NCBI GenBank assembly: GCA_963519305.1
Contig: CAUQMS010000012.1
Location: forward strand, 62,001-126,000
Source of the DNA: Ewingella sp963519305
Lineage (GTDB): Bacteria > Pseudomonadota > Gammaproteobacteria > Enterobacterales > Enterobacteriaceae
Reading direction: 5' to 3'
Length of the DNA stretch: 64,000 nucleotides
A model generated the notes under the pieces. The model saw nothing but the letters and a program-made list of their open reading frames with translations. It was not told where the DNA came from and ran no database searches. The position numbers and the translations under genes are program-made. Shown here piece by piece: positions 8,122 through 18,283 of the stretch (position 1 is the first letter of the stretch; every line of letters starts with the position of its first letter).

Positions 8122-8511
8122 ATGGACTATAAACTGTACGGCTTTTTAATTGGTAAAGACATTCACTTTGATATAGGCAGCAAAAGGCTTTATCGCTTTT
8201 CCGTTGACTGTACCGAGAGAAATCTTATGTTTGGCTCGGTTTTTTTTAACGACACCATGATGCAACTGTTTCTTTATCTGTTGAGCCATGCCCGTACGCA
8301 AAAAGTCACCAAAGATGAATTGCTGAGTAAAATTTGGGAAGAGAATAATCTGAGTCCATCGACGCAACGTCTGTGGCAGGTTCTCAATAAGCTCAACAAG
8401 AAACTGACGATGGTGGGACTTCCTGAAGATTTCATCCAGAGTGCTAAAGGGACGGGTTATATCATCAATTACTCGGAGATTACGCCTCTTTATTGTGAGA
8501 GTAATAAATAA
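8122..8511 (+). CDS. Soluble winged-helix (Trans_reg_C-type) regulator
   Basis: 129 residues, essentially only an OmpR-type winged helix: beta strands, then FLYLLSHARTQKVTKDELL, then a recognition helix region ending in GTGYIINY. There is no receiver domain and no membrane segment, unlike the MarT-like neighbour. It sits behind a leader of about 550 bases that is related to the leader of the LuxR-type gene at 26231, and upstream of the adhesin cluster. It is probably a DNA-binding regulator of adhesion genes. GGTAAAG is a moderate ribosome site. Confidence 0.72.
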   Translation: MDYKLYGFLIGKDIHFDIGSKRLYRFSVDCTERNLMFGSVFFNDTMMQLFLYLLSHARTQKVTKDELLSKIWEENNLSPSTQRLWQVLNKLNKKLTMVGLPEDFIQSAKGTGYIINYSEITPLYCESNK

Positions 8512-8697
8512 TCCAATGAAATCTGCTGATATTCGATAGTTATGTAAATTAATTGTTCTAAAATTTAATATATAAAACTGTAAAGCAGGAAATGCAGGTT
8601 TCTGCTTATGCAATATATTGGCAACATTAATAACAATTAAGAAAATGTTTTTCTGAAAAGAAAAGCATGGAGCTGCTTTACGTCTGAATATTTCCGC

Positions 8698-8711
8698 TGA
8701 GAATATTCCTA
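8698..8711 (+). promoter_or_regulatory. RcsAB-box-like site upstream of adhesin cluster
   Basis: TGAGAATATTCCTA differs from the RcsA-RcsB consensus TAAGAATATTCCTA at one position. It lies 72 bases before the first gene of the secreted-protein/adhesin cluster. The match is seen; binding and the sign of regulation are inference. Confidence 0.5.
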
Positions 8712-8782
8712 ATAAGTCATCAATATCTTATTAAATTAGATAGGAGCGGCAGGGTTACTCATTCATTAATTACGAGTTTTTT

Positions 8783-9595
8783 ATGAAAAATATGACACCA
8801 GGAATTTATTCGCGCACGCCGCTTATATCTGCAACCCGTGCTATCTCACGAACCACATTATTGCCGTTGTTAATGTTGGGATCACTGTTCACGTTCAGCC
8901 AGTTTGCCGCAGCGGATGTTCAGGTTAAAACCGAAAGTTCTGCCCCGGAGGCCTCCGCGCAAGCTGCCGACCCCGCTGCCCGTCAGGCTGCATATGTCGC
9001 TGTGTTTAAAGACGCGGTAGCGAATGATCTGACGGGTTACCCACAGGTTGCCCGTAAAGGCTATGACCTGCTACAGGGCACGGAGTTAGAAGCACTGAGT
9101 GCAACGCCGTCAGCGATCAATATGGCCGTGCTGACTCAGTTTGACGCCGCAAAAACCGCGTTTAGCAAGATTGCGGCCGCGAAAAATACTCAGGAAGCGC
9201 AATACGCCAACCTGTGGCAAATGTGGCTGACTGCCCGCACCTGGACAGGTTCTCCTGCCGCATTACAAAAGCAGCTGGCTAAGACCACTGCGAAATATCA
9301 CTTCACTTATCCACGCTATCAGGCCATTGCCAATCTTTATGCCGGTAAAGGTACCTCTGAAGCCATTTTCTCTGCCGTTGAATCGATGCCCGAAACGAGC
9401 CTTCTTGCCAAAGGAGACGCGTATACCGAAGCCACGTTTTTCACCGGCGGCTATTTGCAGTATGTCGCACACAACAATAACGCAGCTCTGAAGTTATATG
9501 AGCGCGAAAAAGTCCATTTGAATAACACCTCACTGGAAAAACCTTTGATTGATACGGCCGCAGCAACCCTGCTGGCTTCAAACCACAAGCTTTAA
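8783..9595 (+). CDS. Secreted protein of unknown function, first gene of the adhesin cluster
   Basis: 270 residues with an N-terminal signal sequence (hydrophobic core TTLLPLLMLGSLFTF, probable cleavage after FAAA). The mature part is mostly helical and Ala-rich, with a repeated short-helix look (AAYVAVFKDAVANDL, AKTAFSKIAAAKN), and has no cysteines. It lies 36 bases before the giant trimeric adhesin gene, on the same strand. I do not recognise the family. A periplasmic helper or passenger-associated protein for the adhesin is a guess from position. Confidence 0.72.
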   Translation: MKNMTPGIYSRTPLISATRAISRTTLLPLLMLGSLFTFSQFAAADVQVKTESSAPEASAQAADPAARQAAYVAVFKDAVANDLTGYPQVARKGYDLLQGTELEALSATPSAINMAVLTQFDAAKTAFSKIAAAKNTQEAQYANLWQMWLTARTWTGSPAALQKQLAKTTAKYHFTYPRYQAIANLYAGKGTSEAIFSAVESMPETSLLAKGDAYTEATFFTGGYLQYVAHNNNAALKLYEREKVHLNNTSLEKPLIDTAAATLLASNHKL

Positions 9596-9631
9596 CGTTG
9601 AACCTGGCAGGATGCCAGGAAGGGAATAAAA

Positions 9632-12600
9632 ATGAACAAGATATATCGTTTAGTATGGAGCTCCACACAAAAAGCCTGGGTTGTTGCGGGTGAATTTGCA
9701 GGAGCACGAGGGAAAGGAACAAGCTCTCTGCGTTTAGCAAAACGTGTGGGTGGCTTGTCCGGCTTTGTTGCTGCGGCGCTGATCGCATTTCCCGCCGATG
9801 CATGGGTGGCCGGAGGCGGTACCAGTAGTACGGCGTTAGATAACAATAATGCAACCAACACCTCAATCAACGGTGGCGTAGCCACAGGTTCTGGCAACGC
9901 CACGGCGATTGGCCCGACGGCTACGTCAACCGGCTCCAGTTCAACAGCCATTGGTCAGTTAGCCAATGCCACAGCGGTAGACAGCATCGCGCTGGGGCAT
10001 TCAGCCAGCTCCACCATTGTGAATGGTATTGCTATTGGTTCTGGCGCAAAAGCCAGCGGTGGTAACGGAGCGATGGCTATCGGTGCTCAGGCCGCTGCAT
10101 CTTCTGATGGTGCGATCGCCTTCGGTTCCAATGCGGTTGCAACGAATACAAATTCCACGGCCATTGGTCGTAGTTCTGTCGCTAATGGATACAGTTCCGT
10201 ATCTATCGGTGATATGGCGAACACAACTCCAGACCATAGTACTGCGATTGGCGGCGGGGCGGCAGTCACAGGTCTGGAAGGTACATCCATTGGCTGGTAT
10301 GCCAACACGGCGGGTACTCAATCACAGGCATTGGGTTACTACGCGAATGCAGCGGGTGCACTTTCCACCGCAGTAGGTCCTAAAGCCAGCACGCTCGGTG
10401 ATTACAGTGTAGCCATGGGTTCAACGGCAACGACCACCGGTAACTACGGTATTGCTGTAGGTGCTGCAGCAACGTCTGCCGCCAACTCGCTGGCTATCGG
10501 TAAGGCTGCTAAAGCGACAGGTTCTGAAGCCATTGTGCTCGGTGAAAATGCAGCAACAGCAGTAGATCGTTCTATTGTTATTGGTACCAGTGCAGGTATC
10601 GGTGGCGTTGCCAGCGCAAGTCCGGTCGGTGGCGCTACCACGGGGAATATTGCCATTGGTAGTACAGCAGGGCAAAACGTCAAAGACGATGGCGTGAATA
10701 TGGGCGGGGCAAACGTCGGTATTGGTACTTCGGCAGGTAATAATGTGACCGGCCGTGGCAACCAGGCCATCGGTAAAAGCGCGGGTAACACCGTGGTAGG
10801 TAACGATAACTTTGCAACGGGTTTTGGCGCGGGTAGCAATGTATCAGGTAGCTGGAACGTTGCTCAGGGCATCAACGCCGGGACCAATGTCACCGGCAAC
10901 AATAACCTTGTTTATGGTTCAAGTGCTGGACAGAACGTCACCGGTGGCGACAACATCGCTATTGGCCAGGGGGCAGGTAACAGCATTACGACCAGTGGGA
11001 CGCTGGCAATGGGGTGGCATGCTAACGCCAGCCAGAATAATGCCGCCGCTCTGGGCGCTGGCTCTGTGGCTACGGCGGCAGATGCCATCGCACTGGGGAG
11101 TCATTCTAATGCCAGCCGTGTAGGTATGAACGGTGGCAAGGAGCTGTTTAGTAATACGGCAGTTGCCTCTGCTCTCGGGGCTGTTTCCGTGGGTGAGGCG
11201 GGCTCAGAGCGCCAAATCACTAACGTTGCGGGTGGTACGCAGTCCACTGACGCCGTCAACGTGCGTCAGCTTCAGGCCGTTTCCGACAGCAGCGTGCATT
11301 ACGACGACAACCCGGATGGCACGGTTAATTACAACAGCGTCACCATGGGTGGCCCAATTTACAACACTACAACCCATACTGGTGGCACGAAAATCACCAA
11401 CGTGGCGGACGGTACAGATCCAAGTGATGCGGTTAACTTCTCGCAGCTGACCAACACCAACAACAACATCAACAACATCTATGCGACAGGTACCAAGTAC
11501 TTCCACGCCAATTCCACTGGTGCAGATTCGCAGGCGCTGGGTCAGGATGCGATTGCTATTGGTGTAGGGACAGTGGCTGCAGGCAAGAACTCGGTTGCCA
11601 TGGGTGTTAATGCCGGCTCGAATAGCACTGCTGCGAATAGTCTCATGTTTGGCACTGGCGCAGGCGCCAATTCTAGTGGCACCTATGGCATTTATTTGGG
11701 ACAAAACGCGGGTGCAAACTCGAGTGGTCAGGGCAATCAGGCCATAGGGACTGAGACGGGTAAAAACGTGACCGGTAACCAAAACGTGGCAATTGGTGAT
11801 TACTCGGGTAATGGTGCTACCGGTAATAACAACATTACTATTGGTACGACCAGAGGCAGTGCTTCTTCCACGCCTGTCGTGGGGGCTGTAAGCCAGACAA
11901 TTGTGATGGGGCAGGGCGCGCAAAGTTTAGGAAATGGGGGCATTGCACTTGGCACTTTGGCACAGACTAAAGCGGATAATGGCGTTGCTTTGGGGCTCTA
12001 TTCGTCTGCAACGAACAAAAATGATGTGGCACTGGGCTACTACTCAGTGACGGCTGCCACAGTAGCTACAGCCGGCTCCAATATTGCCGGCACAGACTAT
12101 GCATTTGCAGGTAGTGCTCCAACCAGTACTGTCAGTGTGGGTCGGGTGGGGAGTGAGCGCACCATTACCAATGTTGCAGCTGGCCGTATCAGCAATACGA
12201 GTACTGATGCTATTAACGGTTCTCAGCTTGCAGCCAGTAATCAGGCGATCAATAACCTTGATGCCCAGGCAGTGCAATACGACACCAATGCTGACGGTTC
12301 TGTGAACTACAACAGCGTCACTATGGGCGGCGACACCTACAACAGCACCACGCACACCGGTGGCACAAAAATCACCAACGTGGCCGATGGTTCTGCACCA
12401 AGTGATGCGGTTAACTTCTCGCAGCTGACCAATACTAACAACAACATCAACAACATCTACAACACCGGTACCAAGTATTTCCACGCCAATTCAACCGGCG
12501 CGGATTCACAGGCGCTGGGTACAGATGCCATTGCCGTGGGTGTAAATTCCAAGGCTGATGCTGCTTCAACTAATGCCATCGCCATGGGTAACGGCGCGTC

Positions 12601-15600
12601 GGCAACGTCGGCTAAAGGCAGTGTTGTGATTGGTACTAATGCGAAGGCAACATATAATGGATTAAATGGCGATCAGGTCGTCATTGGTACTAATGCTAAT
12701 GTGACCGGTGTTAATGGTATAGCTCTTGGGTCTGCTGCTAATGTTAGTGGTTCATCTTCAATTGCCATCGGCCCTTCAGCAACTGCAACGGGTGATGTAA
12801 GTACAGCGACCGGCTACCAGGCGTCTGCCAGCGGTTTCATGTCCAACGCTTCCGGTTATCGCGCAAAAGCGTCGGGTGCCAACTCAATGGCATTGGGTGC
12901 CAATGCGACAGCCTCCACGGACAACAGTGTAGCCCTCGGCGCAGGTTCCACCACTTCAGCAGCCGCATTGACCAACCCGGTATTTGTACCTAAGGGTGCT
13001 AACGCTGCGGATATGAAAGGTACTGCGTCTGGCGAAGTTTCTGTGGGTTCTGCGGGGAGTGAACGCCGTATTACTAACGTGGCGGCCGGTGCTGCACTAA
13101 CCGATGCCGTTAACGTTTCACAGCTGAAATCCGTAGCGGACGAAGCTGTGCAGTACGATAAAAACGGTGATAGTACCGTTAACTACAACAGCATGACGCT
13201 GGGCGGCACCACCTACAACAACACCACGCATACCGGTGGCACAAAAATCACCAACGTGGCCGATGGTTCTGCACCAAGTGATGCAGTCAACTTCTCGCAG
13301 CTGACCAACACCAACAACAACATCAACAACATCTATGCGACAGGCACCAAGTACTTCCACGCCAACTCTACGGGGACAGATTCTTCTGCAACCGGTACAG
13401 ATGCAGTGGCGATTGGTATGGGTGCGGTAGCAGACGTTGCACGCAGTGTTGCACTGGGTGACGGTGCTACTACGCTGGCTGCCGTTGGTACCGCAGGCGC
13501 CAAAATCCTTGGTGTTGACTACGCGTTTGCTGGCACTGCGCCGGTAGGTACTGTCAGCATTGGTAGCAAAGGTTCTGAACGTACTCTGACTAACCTGGCA
13601 GCAGGCAGTCTGAGTGCCACCAGCACCGACGGCGTGAACGGTTCACAGTTGTTCGCGACCAATACGGCGCTGAATAGCGTGACCAGCAGCGTGACTAACC
13701 TTGATGCGGGCTCGGTCAAATATGACAAGTTCGTTGACGGTACGGTTAACTACAACAACATCACTCTGGGTGGCAACACCTATGACAACAGCACGCACAC
13801 CGGTGGGACTAAAATCACCAACGTGGCTGACGGTTCTGACCCAAGTGATGCGGTTAACTTGTCACAGCTGACCACCACCAACAACAATGTGACCACTCTG
13901 GGTGACCAGGTCGATAACATCTATAACACGGGTACCAAGTACTTCCACGCTAACTCTACGGGTACAGATTCTTCTGCAACCGGTACAGATGCAGTGGCGA
14001 TTGGTATGGGTGCGGTAGCGGATGTTGCACGCAGTATTGCACTGGGTGACGGCGCGAAAACCGAAGCCGCAGTAGCCACCACCGGCACAAGCATTGCCGG
14101 GACGGACTACGCGTTTGCAGGTACCGCACCGGTAGGCACCGTGAGCATTGGCGATGCAGGTTCTGAACGCACTCTGACTAATCTGGCAGCAGGTAGCCTG
14201 AGCGCCACCAGCACCGACGGCGTGAACGGTTCTCAACTGTTCGCGACCAACAGCGCCATCAGTACTCTGGATGCGGGCTCGGTTAAATACGACACCAACG
14301 TTGATGGCTCTGTGAACTACAACAACATCACGTTGGGTGGCGATACTTACAACAGCACCACACACACCGGTGGGACCAAAATCATCAACGTGGCTGATGG
14401 TTCTGACCCAAGCGATGCGGTTAACTTCTCACAGCTGACCACCACCAATAATAATGTGACCAACCTGGGCGATGAAGTTAACAACATCTACGCAACAGGT
14501 ACTAAGTACTTCCACGCCAACTCTACGGGGACAGATTCTTCTGCAACCGGTACAGATGCAGTGGCGATTGGTATGGGTGCAGTCGCAGACGTTGCACGTA
14601 GCGTTGCTCTTGGCGATGGTTCCAAAACGCAGGCAGCAGAAAGCACCTCAGGTACCACATTACTGGGTGTTGATTACGCCTTTGCGGGGACTTCACCGGT
14701 GGGCACCGTGAGTATTGGTGATGCAGGTTCAGAACGCACGCTGACCAATCTGGCAGCAGGCCGCCTGAGTGAAACCAGCACCGACGGCGTGAACGGATCA
14801 CAGCTGTTCGCGACCAACACGGCGCTCAACTCCGTGACCAGCAGTGTGACCAACCTCGATGCAGGCACTGTGCATTACGACAAATACGTTGATGGTACGG
14901 TGAATTACAACAGCGTCACGATGGGCGGCGATGCCTACGACAACAGCACGCACACCGGTGGGACTAAAATCACCAACATTGCTGATGGTTCGGATCCAAG
15001 TGATGCAGTCAACTTCTCTCAGCTTGCTACCACTAACAACAACATAGACAACATTTACAACACCGGCACCAAGTACTTCCACGCCAACTCAACCGGTACA
15101 GATTCGTCTGCGACAGGTATTGATGCGGTCGCGATTGGTATGAGTGCGGTAGCAGACGTTGCACGCAGTGTTGCATTGGGTGATGGCGCAAAAACCGAGC
15201 TGGCTGTAGCTACAACAGGCACTACTATCCGCGGTACCGACTATGCATTTGCTGGCGTTGCTCCGGTAGGCACCGTCAGTATTGGTAGTGTGGGCGATGA
15301 ACGTACGTTGACCAACATGGCAGCGGGCCGTCTGAGCGCAGACAGTACCGATGGTGTGAACGGTTCTCAACTGTTTGCTTCTAATCAGGCTATCGACAGT
15401 CTGGATCTCAGCTTTAACGACCTGGATAACCACGCCGTTAAATATGACACCAACATCGACGGTACTGTGAACTACAACAACATCACGTTGGGGGGCGACA
15501 CCTACAACAGCACCACCCACACCGGCGGTACGAAAATTACCAACGTGGCGGATGGTACTGATCCAAGTGATGCGGTTAACTTCTCGCAGTTGACTGAAAC

Positions 15601-17377
15601 TAACAGCAGCATTAACAACATCTATAACACCGGCACCAAGTACTTCCACGCTAACTCTACCGGTGCTGATTCGTCTGCCACAGGTCTTGATGCGGTTGCA
15701 ATTGGTATGGGTGCAGTCGCCGATGTTGCACGTAGTGTTGCACTGGGTGATGGCGCGACTACAGATGAAGTGGTTGCGACTGCGGGTACTACCCTTCGTG
15801 GTACCGACTATGCGTTTGCAGGCGCTGCGCCTATTGGCACTGTCAGTATTGGTTCTGTAGGTCTGGAACGTACGCTGACCAACATGGCGGCGGGCCGTCT
15901 GAGCGCAGACAGCACCGACGGCGTGAACGGTTCTCAACTGTTTGCTACCAATCAGGCACTCAATAGCCTGGACATCAGCTTCACCGATCTCGATAACCAC
16001 GCGGTGAAATACGATACCAACGTTGACGGCACGGTGAACTACAACAGCGTGACTATGGGTGGCGATACCTATAACAGCACCACACACACCGGTGGTACGA
16101 AAATTACCAACGTTGCTGATGGTTCTGCTCCAAGTGATGCGGTTAACTTCTCTCAGCTGACTGAAACCAACAACAGCATTAACAACATCTATAGCAACGG
16201 TACCAAGTACTTCCACGCTAACTCAACCGGTGCAGATTCGTCTGCAATGGGCGCTGACGCGGTGGCGATTGGTCAGAGTGCAGCTGCCAGCGCGATGAAC
16301 TCCATCGCTATCGGTAATGGCGCTGAAGCCAGTACGGACAACAGCGTTGCACTGGGTAATGGCGCGAAAACGCAGGCGGCAGTAGGCACCAGCGGCATCA
16401 CCCTCCAGGGCCAGAACTACGCCTTCGCAGGTACGGCTCCAGTGGGTACGGTCAGCGTCGGTGATGTTGGTGAGGAACGTACTATCACCAACGTGGCGGC
16501 GGGCCAGGTTACGGCCACCAGCACCGATGCGGTGAACGGTTCTCAGTTGTACGCGGTAGCGGATGCGGTCAACAACATCAGCGGTGACATCACCAATCTG
16601 GACAACCGTTCAGTGAAATATGACACCAACGTTGACGGTACTACCAACTACAACAAGATCACGCTGGCCGGTGACTCAACCACGATCACTAACGTTGCAG
16701 CAGGTACTCAGGACAGTGATGCGGTGAACTTCGCGCAACTGGAAGTGGTGTCTACTCAGGTGACGAATATCTCCAACGGTACTGATGGTATGTTCCAGGT
16801 GAATAACACCAGTGACCTGCCTAAACCAACACCAACCGGTAAAGACTCTACCGCCGGTGGCGCGGGTGCGGTGGCGTCCGGTGATAACAGCGTGGCGTTG
16901 GGTTCTAACTCAAGCGCAACAGCCTCTAACTCTGTCGCTCTGGGTTCAAACTCCGTTGCTGACCGTGACAACACCGTGTCCATGGGCTCTGCGGGTCATG
17001 AACGCCAGATAACCAACGTCGCCGCGGGCACCAGCGGTACCGATGCGGTTAACGTTAACCAGTTGAAATCAGGCATTGCTGATGCGAATCAGTACACCGA
17101 TAACAAATTCGGTGACCTGAAAAACCTGGTTGACGGCAACAAAGACAAGCTGAGCGCCGGTATTGCGGGTGCGATGGCGATGGCGAGCCTGCCACAACCT
17201 TATGCACCAGGCGCAAGCATGGTGAGCATGGGTGGCGGTACTTATCAGAACCAGTCAGCGGTAGCGTTGGGCGTTTCTGCCATCTCCGATAACGGCAAGT
17301 GGGTAACCAAACTGTCTGGTACGACCAACAGCCAGGGGGACCTGGGCGCAGCAGTCGGCGTGGGCTACCAGTGGTAA
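9632..17377 (+). CDS. Giant trimeric autotransporter adhesin (YadA/Hia/SadA type)
   Basis: 2581 residues. The N-terminus MNKIYRLVWSSTQKAWVVAG is an extended signal peptide region (ESPR), followed by the hydrophobic signal core and cleavage near residue 58-60. Residues about 70-530 are YadA-like head repeats (AIG, ALG, NxTAIG left-handed roll motifs). From about 555 a long array alternates stalk/neck modules (YDxNxDGxxNYN, THTGGTKITNVADG, PSDAVNFSQL, KYFHANSTG) with further head motifs (GMGAVADVARSVALGDG). The nine YDxNxDG and eight KYFHANSTG copies are counted in the sequence. The last ~90 residues are a coiled coil and the YadA anchor barrel ending GVGYQW. It is surface-exposed; host or abiotic adhesion is family knowledge, the ligand unknown. 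Confidence 0.96.
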   Translation: MNKIYRLVWSSTQKAWVVAGEFAGARGKGTSSLRLAKRVGGLSGFVAAALIAFPADAWVAGGGTSSTALDNNNATNTSINGGVATGSGNATAIGPTATSTGSSSTAIGQLANATAVDSIALGHSASSTIVNGIAIGSGAKASGGNGAMAIGAQAAASSDGAIAFGSNAVATNTNSTAIGRSSVANGYSSVSIGDMANTTPDHSTAIGGGAAVTGLEGTSIGWYANTAGTQSQALGYYANAAGALSTAVGPKASTLGDYSVAMGSTATTTGNYGIAVGAAATSAANSLAIGKAAKATGSEAIVLGENAATAVDRSIVIGTSAGIGGVASASPVGGATTGNIAIGSTAGQNVKDDGVNMGGANVGIGTSAGNNVTGRGNQAIGKSAGNTVVGNDNFATGFGAGSNVSGSWNVAQGINAGTNVTGNNNLVYGSSAGQNVTGGDNIAIGQGAGNSITTSGTLAMGWHANASQNNAAALGAGSVATAADAIALGSHSNASRVGMNGGKELFSNTAVASALGAVSVGEAGSERQITNVAGGTQSTDAVNVRQLQAVSDSSVHYDDNPDGTVNYNSVTMGGPIYNTTTHTGGTKITNVADGTDPSDAVNFSQLTNTNNNINNIYATGTKYFHANSTGADSQALGQDAIAIGVGTVAAGKNSVAMGVNAGSNSTAANSLMFGTGAGANSSGTYGIYLGQNAGANSSGQGNQAIGTETGKNVTGNQNVAIGDYSGNGATGNNNITIGTTRGSASSTPVVGAVSQTIVMGQGAQSLGNGGIALGTLAQTKADNGVALGLYSSATNKNDVALGYYSVTAATVATAGSNIAGTDYAFAGSAPTSTVSVGRVGSERTITNVAAGRISNTSTDAINGSQLAASNQAINNLDAQAVQYDTNADGSVNYNSVTMGGDTYNSTTHTGGTKITNVADGSAPSDAVNFSQLTNTNNNINNIYNTGTKYFHANSTGADSQALGTDAIAVGVNSKADAASTNAIAMGNGASATSAKGSVVIGTNAKATYNGLNGDQVVIGTNANVTGVNGIALGSAANVSGSSSIAIGPSATATGDVSTATGYQASASGFMSNASGYRAKASGANSMALGANATASTDNSVALGAGSTTSAAALTNPVFVPKGANAADMKGTASGEVSVGSAGSERRITNVAAGAALTDAVNVSQLKSVADEAVQYDKNGDSTVNYNSMTLGGTTYNNTTHTGGTKITNVADGSAPSDAVNFSQLTNTNNNINNIYATGTKYFHANSTGTDSSATGTDAVAIGMGAVADVARSVALGDGATTLAAVGTAGAKILGVDYAFAGTAPVGTVSIGSKGSERTLTNLAAGSLSATSTDGVNGSQLFATNTALNSVTSSVTNLDAGSVKYDKFVDGTVNYNNITLGGNTYDNSTHTGGTKITNVADGSDPSDAVNLSQLTTTNNNVTTLGDQVDNIYNTGTKYFHANSTGTDSSATGTDAVAIGMGAVADVARSIALGDGAKTEAAVATTGTSIAGTDYAFAGTAPVGTVSIGDAGSERTLTNLAAGSLSATSTDGVNGSQLFATNSAISTLDAGSVKYDTNVDGSVNYNNITLGGDTYNSTTHTGGTKIINVADGSDPSDAVNFSQLTTTNNNVTNLGDEVNNIYATGTKYFHANSTGTDSSATGTDAVAIGMGAVADVARSVALGDGSKTQAAESTSGTTLLGVDYAFAGTSPVGTVSIGDAGSERTLTNLAAGRLSETSTDGVNGSQLFATNTALNSVTSSVTNLDAGTVHYDKYVDGTVNYNSVTMGGDAYDNSTHTGGTKITNIADGSDPSDAVNFSQLATTNNNIDNIYNTGTKYFHANSTGTDSSATGIDAVAIGMSAVADVARSVALGDGAKTELAVATTGTTIRGTDYAFAGVAPVGTVSIGSVGDERTLTNMAAGRLSADSTDGVNGSQLFASNQAIDSLDLSFNDLDNHAVKYDTNIDGTVNYNNITLGGDTYNSTTHTGGTKITNVADGTDPSDAVNFSQLTETNSSINNIYNTGTKYFHANSTGADSSATGLDAVAIGMGAVADVARSVALGDGATTDEVVATAGTTLRGTDYAFAGAAPIGTVSIGSVGLERTLTNMAAGRLSADSTDGVNGSQLFATNQALNSLDISFTDLDNHAVKYDTNVDGTVNYNSVTMGGDTYNSTTHTGGTKITNVADGSAPSDAVNFSQLTETNNSINNIYSNGTKYFHANSTGADSSAMGADAVAIGQSAAASAMNSIAIGNGAEASTDNSVALGNGAKTQAAVGTSGITLQGQNYAFAGTAPVGTVSVGDVGEERTITNVAAGQVTATSTDAVNGSQLYAVADAVNNISGDITNLDNRSVKYDTNVDGTTNYNKITLAGDSTTITNVAAGTQDSDAVNFAQLEVVSTQVTNISNGTDGMFQVNNTSDLPKPTPTGKDSTAGGAGAVASGDNSVALGSNSSATASNSVALGSNSVADRDNTVSMGSAGHERQITNVAAGTSGTDAVNVNQLKSGIADANQYTDNKFGDLKNLVDGNKDKLSAGIAGAMAMASLPQPYAPGASMVSMGGGTYQNQSAVALGVSAISDNGKWVTKLSGTTNSQGDLGAAVGVGYQW
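13147..16613 (+). repeat. Six tandem ~565-610-bp repeats inside the adhesin gene
   Basis: Units begin at the YDxN codons near 13147, 13718, 14281, 14870, 15438 and 16004, each about 190 codons long and highly alike at DNA level. Two longer, more diverged units precede (near 11294 and 12271) and a truncated one follows (16614). Similarity this high favours recombination that changes stalk length. Confidence 0.85.
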
Positions 17378-17406
17378 ACCTCGCTCATTATTGATGAAGA
17401 AAGATA

Positions 17407-17433
17407 TTACCCCCGGCATGACGCCGGGGGTAA
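17407..17433 (+). terminator. Intergenic hairpin between adhesin and lipoprotein genes
   Basis: A perfect 11-bp stem (TTACCCCCGGC with its complement) and a 5-base loop, without a downstream T-run. It fits a partial terminator or an mRNA-stabilising hairpin that lowers lipoprotein expression relative to the adhesin. Confidence 0.55.
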
Positions 17434-17467
17434 CAACACAAATTTCGCAGTAAAGGATGGATTTTTA

Positions 17468-18271
17468 ATGAACACTAAACAAGCAGGTCTGGCAGCACTC
17501 GTGGGCGGTTTGTTGTTACTTTCCGGTTGCACTCACTCCACCAGTAACGTGGACGCTCAGGGCATGACGGACAAACCGGTCTTCCCGGAAATGTCTTCTG
17601 CGGTAAGAGCCGAAGGCAGCTTCGTCAATCTTGATAACCTGAAACAGGTCCGCAAAGGTGACACCAAGGCGCAGCTGTATGAGCTGATTGGTACTCCGCA
17701 CTTTTATGAAGGGACTTTCCGGGTGAAAGAGTGGAACTACATCTTCCACTTCACCAAAGCGGATAACAGCGTGCTGACCTGTCAGTACAAGGTGCTGTTC
17801 GACAATCATATGCAGGCGCAGAGCTTCTACTTCCTGCCGGAAAACTGCCTGTCTTTGCTGAACGTGAAAAAAGAAGCGCCAGCATTACCTGCGGCAGTTG
17901 CGCATCAGGAATTCACTGCGGAAAGTCTGTTTGCGTTCGCCAGTGCCTCACTGAGCCCGGAAGGCGTTTCTCAGGTACAAAATATGGCAAAAGGACTTAA
18001 AGCGGCCAATCTCGGTGACCGTAAAGTAGTGGTTTCGGCTTATACCGACCGCATTGGCAAACCGGCTGACAACCTGCGCTTATCTCAAGCCCGTGCAGAA
18101 TCGGTTAAGCAACTGCTGGTGGCCGGGGGAATTCCTGCGGCTAACATCGTTACCCGTGGTTTAGGTGACAGTGAACCGCGCGTCCAGTGCGCCGGCAGCA
18201 AATCCCCAGCGGTGATCAAGTGTCTGGCGCCAAACCGCCGGATGGTTGTTGACGTCGTTAACGCACACTAA
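17468..18271 (+). CDS. TpgA-like OmpA-family lipoprotein paired with the adhesin
   Basis: 267 residues. A lipoprotein signal ends in LSGC (C21). Residues about 55-125 resemble the SmpA/OmlA (BamE-like) fold (VRKGDTKAQLYELIGTP, then WNYIFHF). The C-terminal ~120 residues are an OmpA-type peptidoglycan-binding domain (SAYTDRIGKPADNLRLSQAR, ending NRRMVVDVV). The same domain order beside a trimeric autotransporter is known for TpgA of Acinetobacter, which links the adhesin anchor to peptidoglycan. It follows the adhesin gene by 90 bases and precedes a second secreted protein by 12. Role by analogy, fairly well supported. Confidence 0.85.
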   Translation: MNTKQAGLAALVGGLLLLSGCTHSTSNVDAQGMTDKPVFPEMSSAVRAEGSFVNLDNLKQVRKGDTKAQLYELIGTPHFYEGTFRVKEWNYIFHFTKADNSVLTCQYKVLFDNHMQAQSFYFLPENCLSLLNVKKEAPALPAAVAHQEFTAESLFAFASASLSPEGVSQVQNMAKGLKAANLGDRKVVVSAYTDRIGKPADNLRLSQARAESVKQLLVAGGIPAANIVTRGLGDSEPRVQCAGSKSPAVIKCLAPNRRMVVDVVNAH

Positions 18272-18283
18272 GAGCTCATTCCA

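Noticed and set aside
8635..8740. Possible fourth copy of the bipartite leader element before the adhesin cluster (AATTAAGA, then CTTATTAA about 96 bases later)
   Set aside because: Order and spacing fit, but the conserved TATAATTCAAAAGACTTCACT part is absent, and short AT-rich matches are expected by chance.
9632..17377. Repeated DNA that could be mistaken for a CRISPR or satellite array; several long antisense frames
   Set aside because: The repeats are in frame, 190 codons long and code for adhesin modules; the antisense frames arise from the repeated low-complexity coding sequence.
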